A stretch of DNA of 64,000 bases from positions 1 through 64,000 of the forward strand of contig CAJWBY010000003.1 of NCBI GenBank assembly GCA_913020705.1. The letters are read 5' to 3'. The translations under genes were made by a program, and so were the position numbers. The first letter of the stretch is position 1, and each line of letters starts with the position of its first letter. This document shows positions 8,930 through 18,418 of this stretch, piece after piece. Source of the DNA: an uncultured Colwellia sp. (GTDB lineage Bacteria; Pseudomonadota; Gammaproteobacteria; Enterobacterales; Alteromonadaceae). The notes below the pieces were generated by a model. That model did no database searches, had not been told where the DNA came from, and was given only the letters and a program-made list of their open reading frames with translations.

Positions 8930-10480
8930 TTATTCCTTAAAACCGCAGTATTGTCTTAAAAACTCAGGGTGGGTTTGCGTGTTTTTAACCTCATGTTTGA
9001 TACCATTACGCATTTTTTTCAACTCATTTGATAATAATTCAATAGAGAATTTATCGATAGATTTATCATAAGAATCAGGGCTAAAATTGAGTCCATCAAA
9101 AATAGCTAACCAGCTATCTTTTCCAAATATCTCCCAAGGATATTTAATAATATCTCCCTTGGTTTTAAAAGCGGCTATTTTATCATTTAATGTTTGTGGA
9201 ATTGCCAAATCGCGGCAATGTTGCCACATAGGGGAATCAGTTCTACCATTTAATTTATAATGAAGAATGATGAAATCACGAACACGCTCGTACTCGTGGG
9301 CCATGGCATAATTAAACTTGTCAGCATCTTCTTGTGAGTATTCAGCTTTTGCTAAAAACGATGAAATTTTTTCGATGGCAGTTTCTACCAATGCAATACT
9401 GGTACTTTCTAAAGGCTCTAAAAATCCAGAAGTTAGACCCACCGCAATACAGTTTTTGTTCCACGATTTTTTACGTCTTCCTGGCGTGAATGAAAATGAA
9501 CGGGGATCATTAACGAGCTTACCTTTTATGTTTTTCAACATAGAACCGATCGCTTCGTCTGTACTGATAAATTCCTGACTGAAAACAATGCCATTCCCCA
9601 TTCGGTTTTGTAAGGGAATTTGCCATTGCCATCCTGCTTTTTGTGCATGTGAAATGGTATATGGAACGGGATCTCCCACTAATTCACTTTGCACGGCAGC
9701 CGCTGTATCAGATACTAAATACTCACTCCAATCTTCATATCCAGTTTTTAAAGCTTTTTCAATGAGTAAGGCACTAAAACCTGAACAGTCAATGAATAGA
9801 TCGCCAGAAATAGTTAGGCCATTATCTAGTTGCAGAGAGTCTATATTCCCCGTTGTATTGTTTAAACTCACATGATCAATTTTACTGTCAATGTGCTTTA
9901 CGCCGTTATTGATTGAATAATCACGCATAAGCTTGGCAAATAATCCTGCATCAAAATGGAGCGCCCAATCGAATATGTCTAATTGGTTTTTTGGCTTCAT
10001 ATTGGGATGCTTGAACTTATTATCTCTGGCTAATTTAACACCAAGGGAATAATCAGAAAACGGCGTTGTATCACCACTTTGCCGTAACTTAGTAAAATAA
10101 TGATGAAATGGAACACGATTTACTTCTTGACCAAATAAACCAAAAGGGTGAATAAATGAGCTTTCATCACCAGACCATCCTTTAAACTGAATACCTAATT
10201 TACACGTAGCATTTGTTGCACGAAGTACTTCAATGTCGGTAAAGCCTAATTTGGTATAAAAACGGCGTAGTGTTGGGATCGTTGCCTCCCCCACGCCTAT
10301 CGTACCCATCGCTGAGGAATCTATTAGTGTTATATTAACAGGCGAATTTTTAAATTGTTGGCTTAATGTTGCAGCGGTCATCCAGCCCGACGTTCCGCCG
10401 CCGACAATAATGATATCTTTTACTGCTCTTTTGATGGCATTCATAAAGTCACATTGTTTTTTAAATAAAAAATCCGCCAT
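8930..10480 (-). CDS. Tryptophan-halogenase-like flavoprotein (PF04820), first of operon
   Basis: Up to 516 residues; the ATG at 10444 (MNAIKRAVKDIIIVGG) fits the family start better than the upstream ATG at 10480, but neither has a clear ribosome site. Motifs in order: IIVGGGTSGWMTAA, VGVGEATIP, CKLGIQFKGW with the expected lysine, CSGFSALL, GWQWQIPLQNR and GFLEPLESTSIALVE. It lies 51 bp after the TonB-dependent receptor stop and 2 bp before the next halogenase-like gene. Co-expression with an outer-membrane importer under LacI control suggests a role tied to sugar uptake or sensing rather than secondary metabolism. The substrate is unknown. Confidence 0.88.
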   Translation of the reverse strand: MADFLFKKQCDFMNAIKRAVKDIIIVGGGTSGWMTAATLSQQFKNSPVNITLIDSSAMGTIGVGEATIPTLRRFYTKLGFTDIEVLRATNATCKLGIQFKGWSGDESSFIHPFGLFGQEVNRVPFHHYFTKLRQSGDTTPFSDYSLGVKLARDNKFKHPNMKPKNQLDIFDWALHFDAGLFAKLMRDYSINNGVKHIDSKIDHVSLNNTTGNIDSLQLDNGLTISGDLFIDCSGFSALLIEKALKTGYEDWSEYLVSDTAAAVQSELVGDPVPYTISHAQKAGWQWQIPLQNRMGNGIVFSQEFISTDEAIGSMLKNIKGKLVNDPRSFSFTPGRRKKSWNKNCIAVGLTSGFLEPLESTSIALVETAIEKISSFLAKAEYSQEDADKFNYAMAHEYERVRDFIILHYKLNGRTDSPMWQHCRDLAIPQTLNDKIAAFKTKGDIIKYPWEIFGKDSWLAIFDGLNFSPDSYDKSIDKFSIELLSNELKKMRNGIKHEVKNTQTHPEFLRQYCGFKE

Positions 10481-10531
10481 AGATAAATCTACAGCGGTAT
10501 TTGGTTTAAACTAATTGTTAATAATCAACAT

Positions 10532-13500
10532 TTAGAATATTACACGGGCACCGAAAGTCCAACGCGCTTCATAAACATTTTGAAAAGCTTTTTGCTCTGA
10601 AAACTCTACATATGTTTGCTGATACTCTTCTGTAATGTTTGATCCATTAATGTAAAGACTAACGTTTTCATCCCAGTTGTAAGTAACATTTACATCAAGC
10701 TGTGCGTAATCATCTTGGTAAAGAGACTGGTTACCTGTATTAGCATTACCTGCCGTCATAAGACGTGGGCTACGAGCATTGTATGCAGCACGAGCAGAAA
10801 ACGTTTCGTTTTCATACCATACCACAAAGTTGTAAGTATCTTTTGACATGCCAACAAAGGGTAAATCATCACCATGAATGTCTTTAGCGTCTTGAGAGCT
10901 TTCACTAAATGTATAGTTAGCATCAACACCAAAATTTGCAAAAATACTGTCGTCGCCTAAGAAATCACTTAACGCCATTTTGGCACCAACTTCATACCCT
11001 GAAACATCGCCACCTTCACCTTGTACGTTTGCTGTAAAAGGGTGTGGTCCACGGCTAACGCCATCTGAATCTGGTTCATCGATCATGATAGTATCAGATT
11101 CGGTAAAACTCTCTATATCGATGCCATAAGTAGACACATATGCCATAGAAGCATCACCTGTATACCATTCAGCTGTTAATGAATAGTTCTCTGAGCGCCA
11201 AGGGTCTAGTTCTGGGTTACCATTTAATGTCCCGTTCACAACGCGCATACAACCACAGTCATTATCAAATACGGTACCAACTGTTTTACCAGCACCCCAT
11301 TGATCCATATTCAAGGCTTGCATATTTTTAGACCACGCTGCTCGAAGTACAACTTCTTCAGTAGCGGCATAAGCTAAGTTCAATGAAGGTAAGTAGTCGG
11401 TATAGCTTCTCTCTGTTAATACATCACCAATATCTGGGCCTAAACCTGAATGCGGTAAATTAGGACCTACAAGGTTTTGTTTTACAGTTAAATCGGTTTC
11501 AACCACTTTCATACCGACGTTACCCGTTAAGGCTTCCCATTCGAAATTTGCTTGTACAAAGTAAGTTATTTCATCTAAACCGACATTGTAAGTTGCACCA
11601 CCATTTTCTGTACGAGCAACATTTCCAAAGGTTTTTTCATGAAAGGCTTTCGGATCTCTAAAATTACTTGGGTCAATTGACCATATTCCAGGAATACCAC
11701 CAACATTACCAAAATCTGTCTGCCACGAAACCGTCGTGTGTTCATCTAAAGCTGTAGGGTTTAATAGCGTATAAGGTGTCCATACACCATCTACATTTTC
11801 ACCAGTACCTTCAACCTCGTAACAAGGATCACCTTCAGCAGCGCCATTATATTGTTGATCAACCGCTTTCCATTGCGCGATATCACAGCCATCACCAAAA
11901 TCTGATGTGTAAGTGAATTGATCATGATCTACTTCCCTTTGGCTTAAGCGAAGACCAAAATCTACACTGGTAATAAAACCTTCATCAAGTAAGTAGTTCC
12001 ATTTTGTACTGAAAGTCGTTATTTCACTTTTATCATCGGTATTTCCTTCAGATGAAAAAGCACCAATATGGTATGAATCAAGGTCTGCCATGTAATCAGC
12101 GACACTCATTTGGCCTTTGCCACCATTTACCATTTGGTCAAATCCACCAAATACAGGAAATTCACCTGATGCATCATGAGTGATCAAAAATGAGTCATCT
12201 TCAATACCTTGAGAAAATGAACCATTACAACCACCTTGGTCGCCAATAATTTCTTCTCCATCATTACAATAAGCTGCAGGTGTTAACCAACCAGGGCCTG
12301 TAACAAGTGTACCTTGATCTATGCTTAATATATCGCCTTCGCCATAAGCGTGACGCATTTTAGCGGTCGCTCTAGCAGTTGTTGCACGAACTTGACCTGT
12401 TAAAGCACCACCGTTATCAAAATTTAATTCTAAGTTAAAATTTTGAGAATTTTCTTCATTTACGTTGGCTTGTGTAAATGTCTGCATGCGGTATGGGTTC
12501 ATTGCAAAGGCATTAACACCTTGCCACGCATCACCATTAGCATCTGTAAACGTATCGCCAGTAGTACCTGTTGCAAAACCATAGTTATTATAATTCTGCC
12601 AGCGGTTATTATGATTGAAACCACGACGTGCATTAAATCTGTCTTGTTGGGTATAGAAGTAATCAGCGGTCAACTCAAAGCCATCACCTAAGTCAGCTTG
12701 AAAAGACAATTGTAATGCATCACGTTTTCTTTCTTCAGTTTTGTTAAAGGCAGTAAAACCATGAGGAACAATATTATGTGTTGTTGAACCATCGCCCGGA
12801 GCACCCCAAGCAAAGTTATTTTGTGTCCAGCCAATACCACCATTTTCTGATGTATCATTGTGACCATTATAATCGGTCGCTAAGTTAACTTCTGATGTTA
12901 CAGCAGAAATCACGACTCCCCATTTTTCAGCGTTGTAACCAATGAGTGCGTTTAAAAGTGGATCTGTTTCATCACTTATAGAGCCCTGTGTTACTTCTGC
13001 ACCACCAGAAAAGGTAAACCCTTCCTGAAGTTGAAAAGGGCGACGTGTTTTTAAATCAATCGAACCAGCAATACCAGCGGCAGTATTACTAGATGTTGCT
13101 GTTTTATATACATCGACACCAGAGAACAATTGAGCGGGTAAATCACCTAAATCTGCACCTGAAGAATCAATGGTCGTAGCACTGAGGAAAACTTCACCAT
13201 TCATTGTTGTGTCAATTTGAGGTAAACCACGAATTTGAACAGGTCCACCTTCACCGGCAACACGTTCAATTTGCACACCAGAAATACGTTGTAATGAGTC
13301 AGTGATAGTAACATCGGGTAATTTACCGATGTCTTCTGCTGAAATACCGTCAACTTGAGAAGAAGCAAAACGTTTTGTATTTATACTTGCTTTACTACTG
13401 CCTCGGATGCCACTTACTTGTATTACTTCAATTTCTTGTTCAGTTGCTTGTTTAGACACTTCTTCAGCCGATATTGCGGGTAATGCAGTAGCCCCCAATA

Positions 13501-13552
13501 TAAATGACAAGCTCGTGGCTATTTTAGATTTAGTGAATTTGTTCTTAATCAT
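10532..13552 (-). CDS. TonB-dependent receptor, Caulobacter/Xanthomonas type
   Basis: 1006 residues. A signal peptide ends near AISA (29), a TonB-box-like segment IEVIQV follows (41-46), then a plug domain (IGKLPDVTITDSLQRISGVQIER, given by its ends; VQIRGLP; SNTAAGIAGSIDL) and a large beta-barrel closing with the C-terminal aromatic of GARVIF. Length and plug match the subfamily used for oligosaccharide import in Caulobacter, Xanthomonas and Alteromonadales. It heads a minus-strand operon with two halogenase-like genes. Two AAGCGCTT palindromes lie 44 and 102 bp upstream of its ATG, and two more serve the divergent GPH/GH94 operon, so it is the likely outer-membrane entry for the same saccharide. 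Confidence 0.92.
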   Translation of the reverse strand: MIKNKFTKSKIATSLSFILGATALPAISAEEVSKQATEQEIEVIQVSGIRGSSKASINTKRFASSQVDGISAEDIGKLPDVTITDSLQRISGVQIERVAGEGGPVQIRGLPQIDTTMNGEVFLSATTIDSSGADLGDLPAQLFSGVDVYKTATSSNTAAGIAGSIDLKTRRPFQLQEGFTFSGGAEVTQGSISDETDPLLNALIGYNAEKWGVVISAVTSEVNLATDYNGHNDTSENGGIGWTQNNFAWGAPGDGSTTHNIVPHGFTAFNKTEERKRDALQLSFQADLGDGFELTADYFYTQQDRFNARRGFNHNNRWQNYNNYGFATGTTGDTFTDANGDAWQGVNAFAMNPYRMQTFTQANVNEENSQNFNLELNFDNGGALTGQVRATTARATAKMRHAYGEGDILSIDQGTLVTGPGWLTPAAYCNDGEEIIGDQGGCNGSFSQGIEDDSFLITHDASGEFPVFGGFDQMVNGGKGQMSVADYMADLDSYHIGAFSSEGNTDDKSEITTFSTKWNYLLDEGFITSVDFGLRLSQREVDHDQFTYTSDFGDGCDIAQWKAVDQQYNGAAEGDPCYEVEGTGENVDGVWTPYTLLNPTALDEHTTVSWQTDFGNVGGIPGIWSIDPSNFRDPKAFHEKTFGNVARTENGGATYNVGLDEITYFVQANFEWEALTGNVGMKVVETDLTVKQNLVGPNLPHSGLGPDIGDVLTERSYTDYLPSLNLAYAATEEVVLRAAWSKNMQALNMDQWGAGKTVGTVFDNDCGCMRVVNGTLNGNPELDPWRSENYSLTAEWYTGDASMAYVSTYGIDIESFTESDTIMIDEPDSDGVSRGPHPFTANVQGEGGDVSGYEVGAKMALSDFLGDDSIFANFGVDANYTFSESSQDAKDIHGDDLPFVGMSKDTYNFVVWYENETFSARAAYNARSPRLMTAGNANTGNQSLYQDDYAQLDVNVTYNWDENVSLYINGSNITEEYQQTYVEFSEQKAFQNVYEARWTFGARVIF

Positions 13553-13595
13553 GATTTATCCCTCCCAATTGAAACATTTTATAATTATATTTTTA

Positions 13596-13609
13596 GTAAG
13601 CGCTTTCAC
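13596..13609. promoter_or_regulatory. LacI-type operator, TonB-receptor proximal
   Basis: GTAAGCGCTTTCAC, the reverse-orientation form of the 5630 site. It is 44 bp upstream of the TonB-receptor ATG and 59 bp (centre to centre) from the next palindrome. Confidence 0.75.
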
Positions 13610-13653
13610 CCATTAATTAAGTTGCCGTGTGTAAGGGAAAATCAACAAACAAA

Positions 13654-13667
13654 TGAAAGCGCTTACA
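13654..13667. promoter_or_regulatory. LacI-type operator, second of the TonB-receptor pair
   Basis: TGAAAGCGCTTACA, identical over 14 bases to both GH1-side sites. It lies in the 534-bp divergent region between the TonB receptor and the second symporter operon. Confidence 0.75.
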
Positions 13668-13903
13668 TCAAAACTAAATCAAATTTAAATTAAGGTCAAA
13701 CTTTATTTTTAATATTTATCAAAATATATGTGTGCTAATACAGGTTGTATCCTGCATTTTTATTTTTATCTTGCTGTAAATGTTGAGTTTATCTTTTACT
13801 TTTCTCAAGGTTTATTTATTTTAATAAAAGTGTGCTGGGCTGCATTTATTTGCCAATTAATATGTGGTTTTAGCCATGAAATAACACTCAAATAAAATTT
13901 ATA

Positions 13904-13917
13904 TGAAAGCGCTTCCA
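13904..13917. promoter_or_regulatory. LacI-type operator, distal site of the GPH/GH94 operon
   Basis: TGAAAGCGCTTCCA, one base different from the commonest form. It lies about 170 bp upstream of the symporter ATG chosen here and 69 bp from the next site. Confidence 0.68.
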
Positions 13918-13973
13918 TTTGTTTGGGTTTTTTGCTATTCCTATAAATAGAATATTAAAATCATTACCTGTAT

Positions 13974-13985
13974 GTAAGCGCTTAC
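13974..13985. promoter_or_regulatory. LacI-type operator, proximal site of the GPH/GH94 operon
   Basis: GTAAGCGCTTAC is a perfect 12-bp palindrome, the most symmetrical of the six sites. It ends 101 bp before the symporter ATG. The rest of 13553-14086 is AT-rich with no reading frame worth calling. Confidence 0.75.
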
Positions 13986-14086
13986 CAATGGTGGTTGTAA
14001 ACTTGCTTAGCATTAAGGTGCATAAATACAGTTAGATGAATAATAGAGTAATTAACCTTTTACTTAGTCGGCAACAGGTGGGGAAA

Positions 14087-15466
14087 ATGGAAAACGAAAG
14101 TACTACATTAAAGTTAAAAGAAAAAATCGGCTATGCTTGTGGAGATGTCGCTAGTAACTTTTATTGGCGAGTGTTTGATGTATTCCTTTTTATCTTTTAT
14201 ACCGATGTATTTGGATTATCTGCTGCAGCTGTTGGCACTATGATGTTAGTCACACGTTTAATAGATGCAATTTCAGACCCTTTTATGGGTGCGTTAGCTG
14301 ACAGGACTCATACCAAATTTGGTAAATTTAGACCTTACTTACTTTGGGGAATAATTCCGCTTTTTGCAGCCGGTGTTTTAACTTTTACTGTGCCTGATTT
14401 TGATGACAGCGGAAAGCTTATTTGGGCATATGGTACTTATATTTTCATGATGCTCGCCTATACCTTCATCAATGTGCCATACGGTGCATTACTTGGAGTG
14501 ATCACGGGCGATTCTCAACAACGAACGACTTTGACCAGCTTCCGATTTATTGGTGCTTTCACTGGGGGAAGTTTGGTTGCATATTTCACACCTGAATTAG
14601 TAAGTTTCTTTGGTGGTGTTGATGAAGTGAAAGGCTGGCAAATGACCATGGCTTTATATGGTGGTATTGCAGCGATACTTTTTGTGATTAGTTTCCTTTC
14701 TACCAAAGAAAGAATATCACCGCCCAAAAACCAACAAACGCCGATTAAACAAGACCTAAAAGATTTAACCCAAAATAAACCTTGGATTGTACTTTTTGTT
14801 TTAGCGTTAATAATCATGATGACGATTACATTACGAGGCAGTTCGGGCACATTTTATTTTAAATATTATGTAGGAAGAGCCGATCTCATTGGAAGTTTTT
14901 CAATGGCTTATATGTTGTCGTTGGCAATGGGAGCGGCGTTAACCCCGTTATTAACTAAGTATATTGATAAGCGTCAACTGCTTATTTTGTTAATGATTAT
15001 CGTTAGTATTTTATCGCTTGGGTTCTATTTTGTGCCTAAAGAAAACATTACCACCATGTATTACTTACAAATTGCTATTGGTTTGGCGTTAGGACCAAAA
15101 TCACCATTAGTTTATTCGATGTATGCGGATACGGTAGATTATTCTTTTTGGAAAACAGGTCGACGTGCAACCGCTATGATTTTCTCTGCCGCGGCATTTG
15201 CACAAAAGTTGGGCGGGGCATTAGCAGGCGCCATGATGGGATGGTTACTAGCATCTTTAGGTTATGTTGCTAATCAAGTTCAAAATGGTGCCTCTGAACA
15301 CGGTATTGTATTACTGATGACACTTATTCCTGCTATTTTTGCTTTTATAGCGGTTGGCGTTATTTGGCTTTACCCGCTAACAGATAATAAACTTATCGAA
15401 ATTCAGTATTCTATAAAGAATAACACCTCAAAAAATAAGGAATGTTTGGAGGGCGAAAGTGTCTAA
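14087..15466 (+). CDS. GPH-family sugar:cation symporter of the GH94 operon
   Basis: 459 residues from the ATG at 14087, which has AGGTGGGG just ahead of it; an in-frame ATG at 14036 has no such site and adds 17 residues not found in the paralogue. About 12 membrane segments are visible. The family signs KIGYACGDVASNFYWRVFD and DRTHTKFGKFRPYLLWG are clear. It heads the operon symporter, GH94, gluconokinase, CBM9-like, and its stop overlaps the GH94 start by 8 bases. Given the enzymes that follow, the probable cargo is a disaccharide or aldobionic acid such as cellobionate, but this is inference. It is distinct from the GH1-linked symporter, suggesting the two transporters split neutral and acidic substrates. 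Confidence 0.88.
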   Translation: MENESTTLKLKEKIGYACGDVASNFYWRVFDVFLFIFYTDVFGLSAAAVGTMMLVTRLIDAISDPFMGALADRTHTKFGKFRPYLLWGIIPLFAAGVLTFTVPDFDDSGKLIWAYGTYIFMMLAYTFINVPYGALLGVITGDSQQRTTLTSFRFIGAFTGGSLVAYFTPELVSFFGGVDEVKGWQMTMALYGGIAAILFVISFLSTKERISPPKNQQTPIKQDLKDLTQNKPWIVLFVLALIIMMTITLRGSSGTFYFKYYVGRADLIGSFSMAYMLSLAMGAALTPLLTKYIDKRQLLILLMIIVSILSLGFYFVPKENITTMYYLQIAIGLALGPKSPLVYSMYADTVDYSFWKTGRRATAMIFSAAAFAQKLGGALAGAMMGWLLASLGYVANQVQNGASEHGIVLLMTLIPAIFAFIAVGVIWLYPLTDNKLIEIQYSIKNNTSKNKECLEGESV

Positions 15467-17852
15467 ATTACCCTTGTATACAATAGAAAATCCGGGCAGT
15501 AATGACTCAAGGGTTAACTTAAATTGCCCTACATCATTGCCAAAAGCCGCAGGTTTTTTATGGAATAATAACATGATGATTCAAATGAATTGTCAAGGTT
15601 ATGCCATTTCTCAATTTTTACAGCCAGAGCCTGCAAAATATTCATATGCACCATGTATTGAAGCCAAAACTTTTATGCAGCCTGAGCATCATTATTATCG
15701 AGACCACCCAGGGCGTTTCTTTTATATAAAAGATGAAGATACTGGCGAAATATTCTCTGCTCCTTATGAGCCTGTAAGATCTTGTCTTGATAGTTTTGAG
15801 TTTTCAGTAGGCAACCATGATATTAAATGGAAAGTTGAGGCGCTAAATGTTTGTGTCGAACTTACGTTATCACTTGGTGTTGATAGCACCATTGAAATTT
15901 GGTCTGTTGTTATAACCAATACGAGTAAAAACAAAAAAGATCGTAACTTGAGTTTTTACCCTTATTTTACCATAGGGTACATGTCATGGCTAAATCAATC
16001 AGCAACTTACAATGTAGAACTTAATGCCATTGTTGCAAAAGCTATAACGCCTTATCAAAAAGTGGACGACTATTATAAAAATCAACACTTTAAAGATCAT
16101 ACCTTTCTTGTATCTGATTGTTTACCTGCTGCGTGGTCTGCTAATCAAACAACTTTTGAAGGCAGCGGAGGACTTCAAAGTCCTGATGAAATTCATCAAG
16201 ATACCCTTAATTGTGAATCATCTTGTTATGAAGTTCCTGTTGCGGTTTTACAGTACAAAATATCATTGAGTAGTGGTTGTAAAAAACAAATCAAATTATG
16301 TTTTGGTGCTGCAAAAGATGAGCATGAAATATTTGATATAAAACAAAGATATCTTAGTAGTGAAATTAATTTCTCAACAGAAAAAGCGCGTTATAAGGAT
16401 TATTTGTCACAAGCTTCTGGTTGTTTAACCATACAATCAAATGATGAAAATTTTGATGATTTTGTTAATCATTGGCTACCGAGACAAATGTTCTATCATG
16501 GAGATATTAATAGGCTAACAACAGATCCCCAAACACGTAACTATCTTCAAGATAATATGGGCATGAGCTATATTAAGCCGGATATTGCACGACAATCTTT
16601 TTTGATAGCACTAGAACAACAACTGAGAAGTGGAGCAATGCCTGATGGTATTTTAATACATCCTGATGCGACGCTTAAATATATTAATGAAATACCTCAT
16701 ACCGACCACTGTGTGTGGTTGCCTATTTGCTTATTGGTGTATCTGAATGAAACAGATGACGGTTCAATTCTTAATGAACGTATAGCCTTCGCTGACTCTG
16801 AAGAACGATTAACGGTGCATCAGCATATCGAACTAGCACTTGACTGGTTACTTGAACAAACTGATGAAAGAGGTTTGAGCTATATAAACCAAGGAGACTG
16901 GTGTGATCCCATGAATATGGTTGGGCATAAAGGAAAGGGCGTTTCGGCTTGGTTATCAATGGCAACGGCTTATGCTCTTAACTGCTGGAGTGACATTTCT
17001 CAACATTATTTGTCAACCATAGATAAAAGTCGATTGGAAGATTATCGATATGCAGCCAAAGCGCTCAATAAATCAATTAACAAACATTTATGGGGTAATA
17101 ACTGGTTCGCACGCGGTATTACTGATGAAGGGAAGGTTTTTGGTGTAAATACTGATACAGAAGGTCGAATTTACCTAAACCCTCAGTCTTGGGCTTTATT
17201 GAGTGGTATTACTAATAAGGACCAGAAATTAAGTTTGATCAATGAAGTAGAAAAACAATTGTTAACACCTTTTGGTGTAATGATGTTGGCCCCAAGTTAC
17301 ACAAAAATGGATGAAAACATAGGACGAATAACCCAAAAATATCCCGGTGTTTCTGAAAATGGCTCTGTTTATAATCATGCTGCCGTATTCTACGCCTACG
17401 CATTATTCCAGCAAGGAGAGTCGCAAAAAGCGTTTGAAATTATCTATAAAATGATCCCAAATATCAAAAATGCGTTGAAACAAGGACAACTACCTGTATT
17501 TGTTCCAAACTATTATCGTGGCGCTTATCATCAACACCCCGAGCAAGCAGGTCGGTCAAGCCAACTATTTAATACCGGAACTATCGCATGGTTATATCGT
17601 TGTTTAGTAGAAGAGTTGTGTGGGTTGAAAGGTAGCCATGGAGAGCTAACTGTTGCACCGCAACTGCCTGATTGTTTCGATTCGTTAAGTGGAACTCGCA
17701 GTATTCAAGGCGCTATGTTTAATTTTTCTATTGAAAAATCGGCAATTAAACGGATCAAATTGGAGCTAGACGGCGAAATATTATCGGGCAATATTATTAC
17801 GAATATTCAGCCTAAACATACTTATCAATTAAAAATAACTGTACCCAAATGA
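15459..17852 (+). CDS. GH94 phosphorylase, likely cellobionic-acid or related aldobionate phosphorylase
   Basis: 797 residues, full length for GH94 (an N-terminal beta-sandwich, linker helices, then an alpha/alpha barrel from about residue 330). GDWCDPMNMVG at 479-489 corresponds to the GDWND motif that carries the catalytic aspartate. LQDNMGMSYIKPD, GAMPDGI and QAGRSSQLFNTGTIAW are further family features. The start is GTG at 15459, supported by GGAGGGC 7 bases ahead, and overlaps the symporter stop; the stop overlaps gluconokinase by 4 bases. GH94 enzymes split a beta-disaccharide with phosphate to glucose-1-phosphate and the second unit. A gluconokinase partner implies that unit is gluconate, so cellobionate (4-glucosyl-gluconate) or an isomer is the best guess. 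No signal peptide, so cytoplasmic. Cellobiose phosphorylase remains possible. Confidence 0.8.
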   Translation: MSKLPLYTIENPGSNDSRVNLNCPTSLPKAAGFLWNNNMMIQMNCQGYAISQFLQPEPAKYSYAPCIEAKTFMQPEHHYYRDHPGRFFYIKDEDTGEIFSAPYEPVRSCLDSFEFSVGNHDIKWKVEALNVCVELTLSLGVDSTIEIWSVVITNTSKNKKDRNLSFYPYFTIGYMSWLNQSATYNVELNAIVAKAITPYQKVDDYYKNQHFKDHTFLVSDCLPAAWSANQTTFEGSGGLQSPDEIHQDTLNCESSCYEVPVAVLQYKISLSSGCKKQIKLCFGAAKDEHEIFDIKQRYLSSEINFSTEKARYKDYLSQASGCLTIQSNDENFDDFVNHWLPRQMFYHGDINRLTTDPQTRNYLQDNMGMSYIKPDIARQSFLIALEQQLRSGAMPDGILIHPDATLKYINEIPHTDHCVWLPICLLVYLNETDDGSILNERIAFADSEERLTVHQHIELALDWLLEQTDERGLSYINQGDWCDPMNMVGHKGKGVSAWLSMATAYALNCWSDISQHYLSTIDKSRLEDYRYAAKALNKSINKHLWGNNWFARGITDEGKVFGVNTDTEGRIYLNPQSWALLSGITNKDQKLSLINEVEKQLLTPFGVMMLAPSYTKMDENIGRITQKYPGVSENGSVYNHAAVFYAYALFQQGESQKAFEIIYKMIPNIKNALKQGQLPVFVPNYYRGAYHQHPEQAGRSSQLFNTGTIAWLYRCLVEELCGLKGSHGELTVAPQLPDCFDSLSGTRSIQGAMFNFSIEKSAIKRIKLELDGEILSGNIITNIQPKHTYQLKITVPK

Positions 17853-18394
17853 ATAATGAAAAACATATAAATAACCGTTCATCATTAATTGTAATTATGG
17901 GTGTTAGCGGCACTGGAAAATCCCATATTGCGAGTGAATTATCTGCTTCCTTAGGCTTCCACTTTGTTGAAGCTGATGATTTTCACACAGACGAATCTAA
18001 AAAGCGTATGTCTGATAATATTCCAATAACAGATGAAGTCAGGCAATGTTGGTTTGAATTAATTCGTCATTATTTAAAAAAAAGTGCTAACAAAAATATT
18101 ATATTAGCGTTTTCAGGCCTTAAACATCAACATAGACAAGGGTTAAGATCTTTACTGTTTAATACGCAGTTTATTTGGCTTGATGGTCAAGAAAAAATAA
18201 TATCGGAGCGTTTAAGTTCACGAAAGGGGCACTTTGTATCGGCAGGATTTTTATCAGGACAACTAAAAGCGATGGAACCACCTCAGACGAATGAAAATGA
18301 TATTATAAAAATCAATATAGACAATGAGATCGAGGAAGTGGTTTCAGAATGCTTACAATCGGTTTTTGTTAAGAACAGAAATTTAATCTACTAA
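17849..18394 (+). CDS. gntK: Gluconokinase (GntK type)
   Basis: 181 residues, the normal size of the P-loop gluconokinases. The Walker A motif GVSGTGKS is at 19-26, followed by FVEADDFHTDESKKRMSDNI, matching the family EGDDFHPxxNxxKM segment that binds substrate, and by the expected LxDxxR-like part (ITDEVRQCW). It phosphorylates gluconate to 6-phosphogluconate with ATP, feeding the pentose-phosphate and Entner-Doudoroff routes. The ATGA overlap with the GH94 stop shows translational coupling. The pairing is the main evidence that the phosphorylase yields gluconate. In place of PL in the usual GxPLxD the sequence has IPITD, a conservative change. Confidence 0.87.
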   Translation: MNNEKHINNRSSLIVIMGVSGTGKSHIASELSASLGFHFVEADDFHTDESKKRMSDNIPITDEVRQCWFELIRHYLKKSANKNIILAFSGLKHQHRQGLRSLLFNTQFIWLDGQEKIISERLSSRKGHFVSAGFLSGQLKAMEPPQTNENDIIKINIDNEIEEVVSECLQSVFVKNRNLIY

Positions 18395-18418
18395 ACTACA
18401 TTTAAAAAGAAACATAAT

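Noticed and set aside
5883..10480. Halogenase genes as part of an antibiotic or natural-product cluster
   Set aside because: No NRPS, PKS, prenyltransferase, carrier protein or export pump lies nearby; the context is sugar uptake with LacI-type operators.
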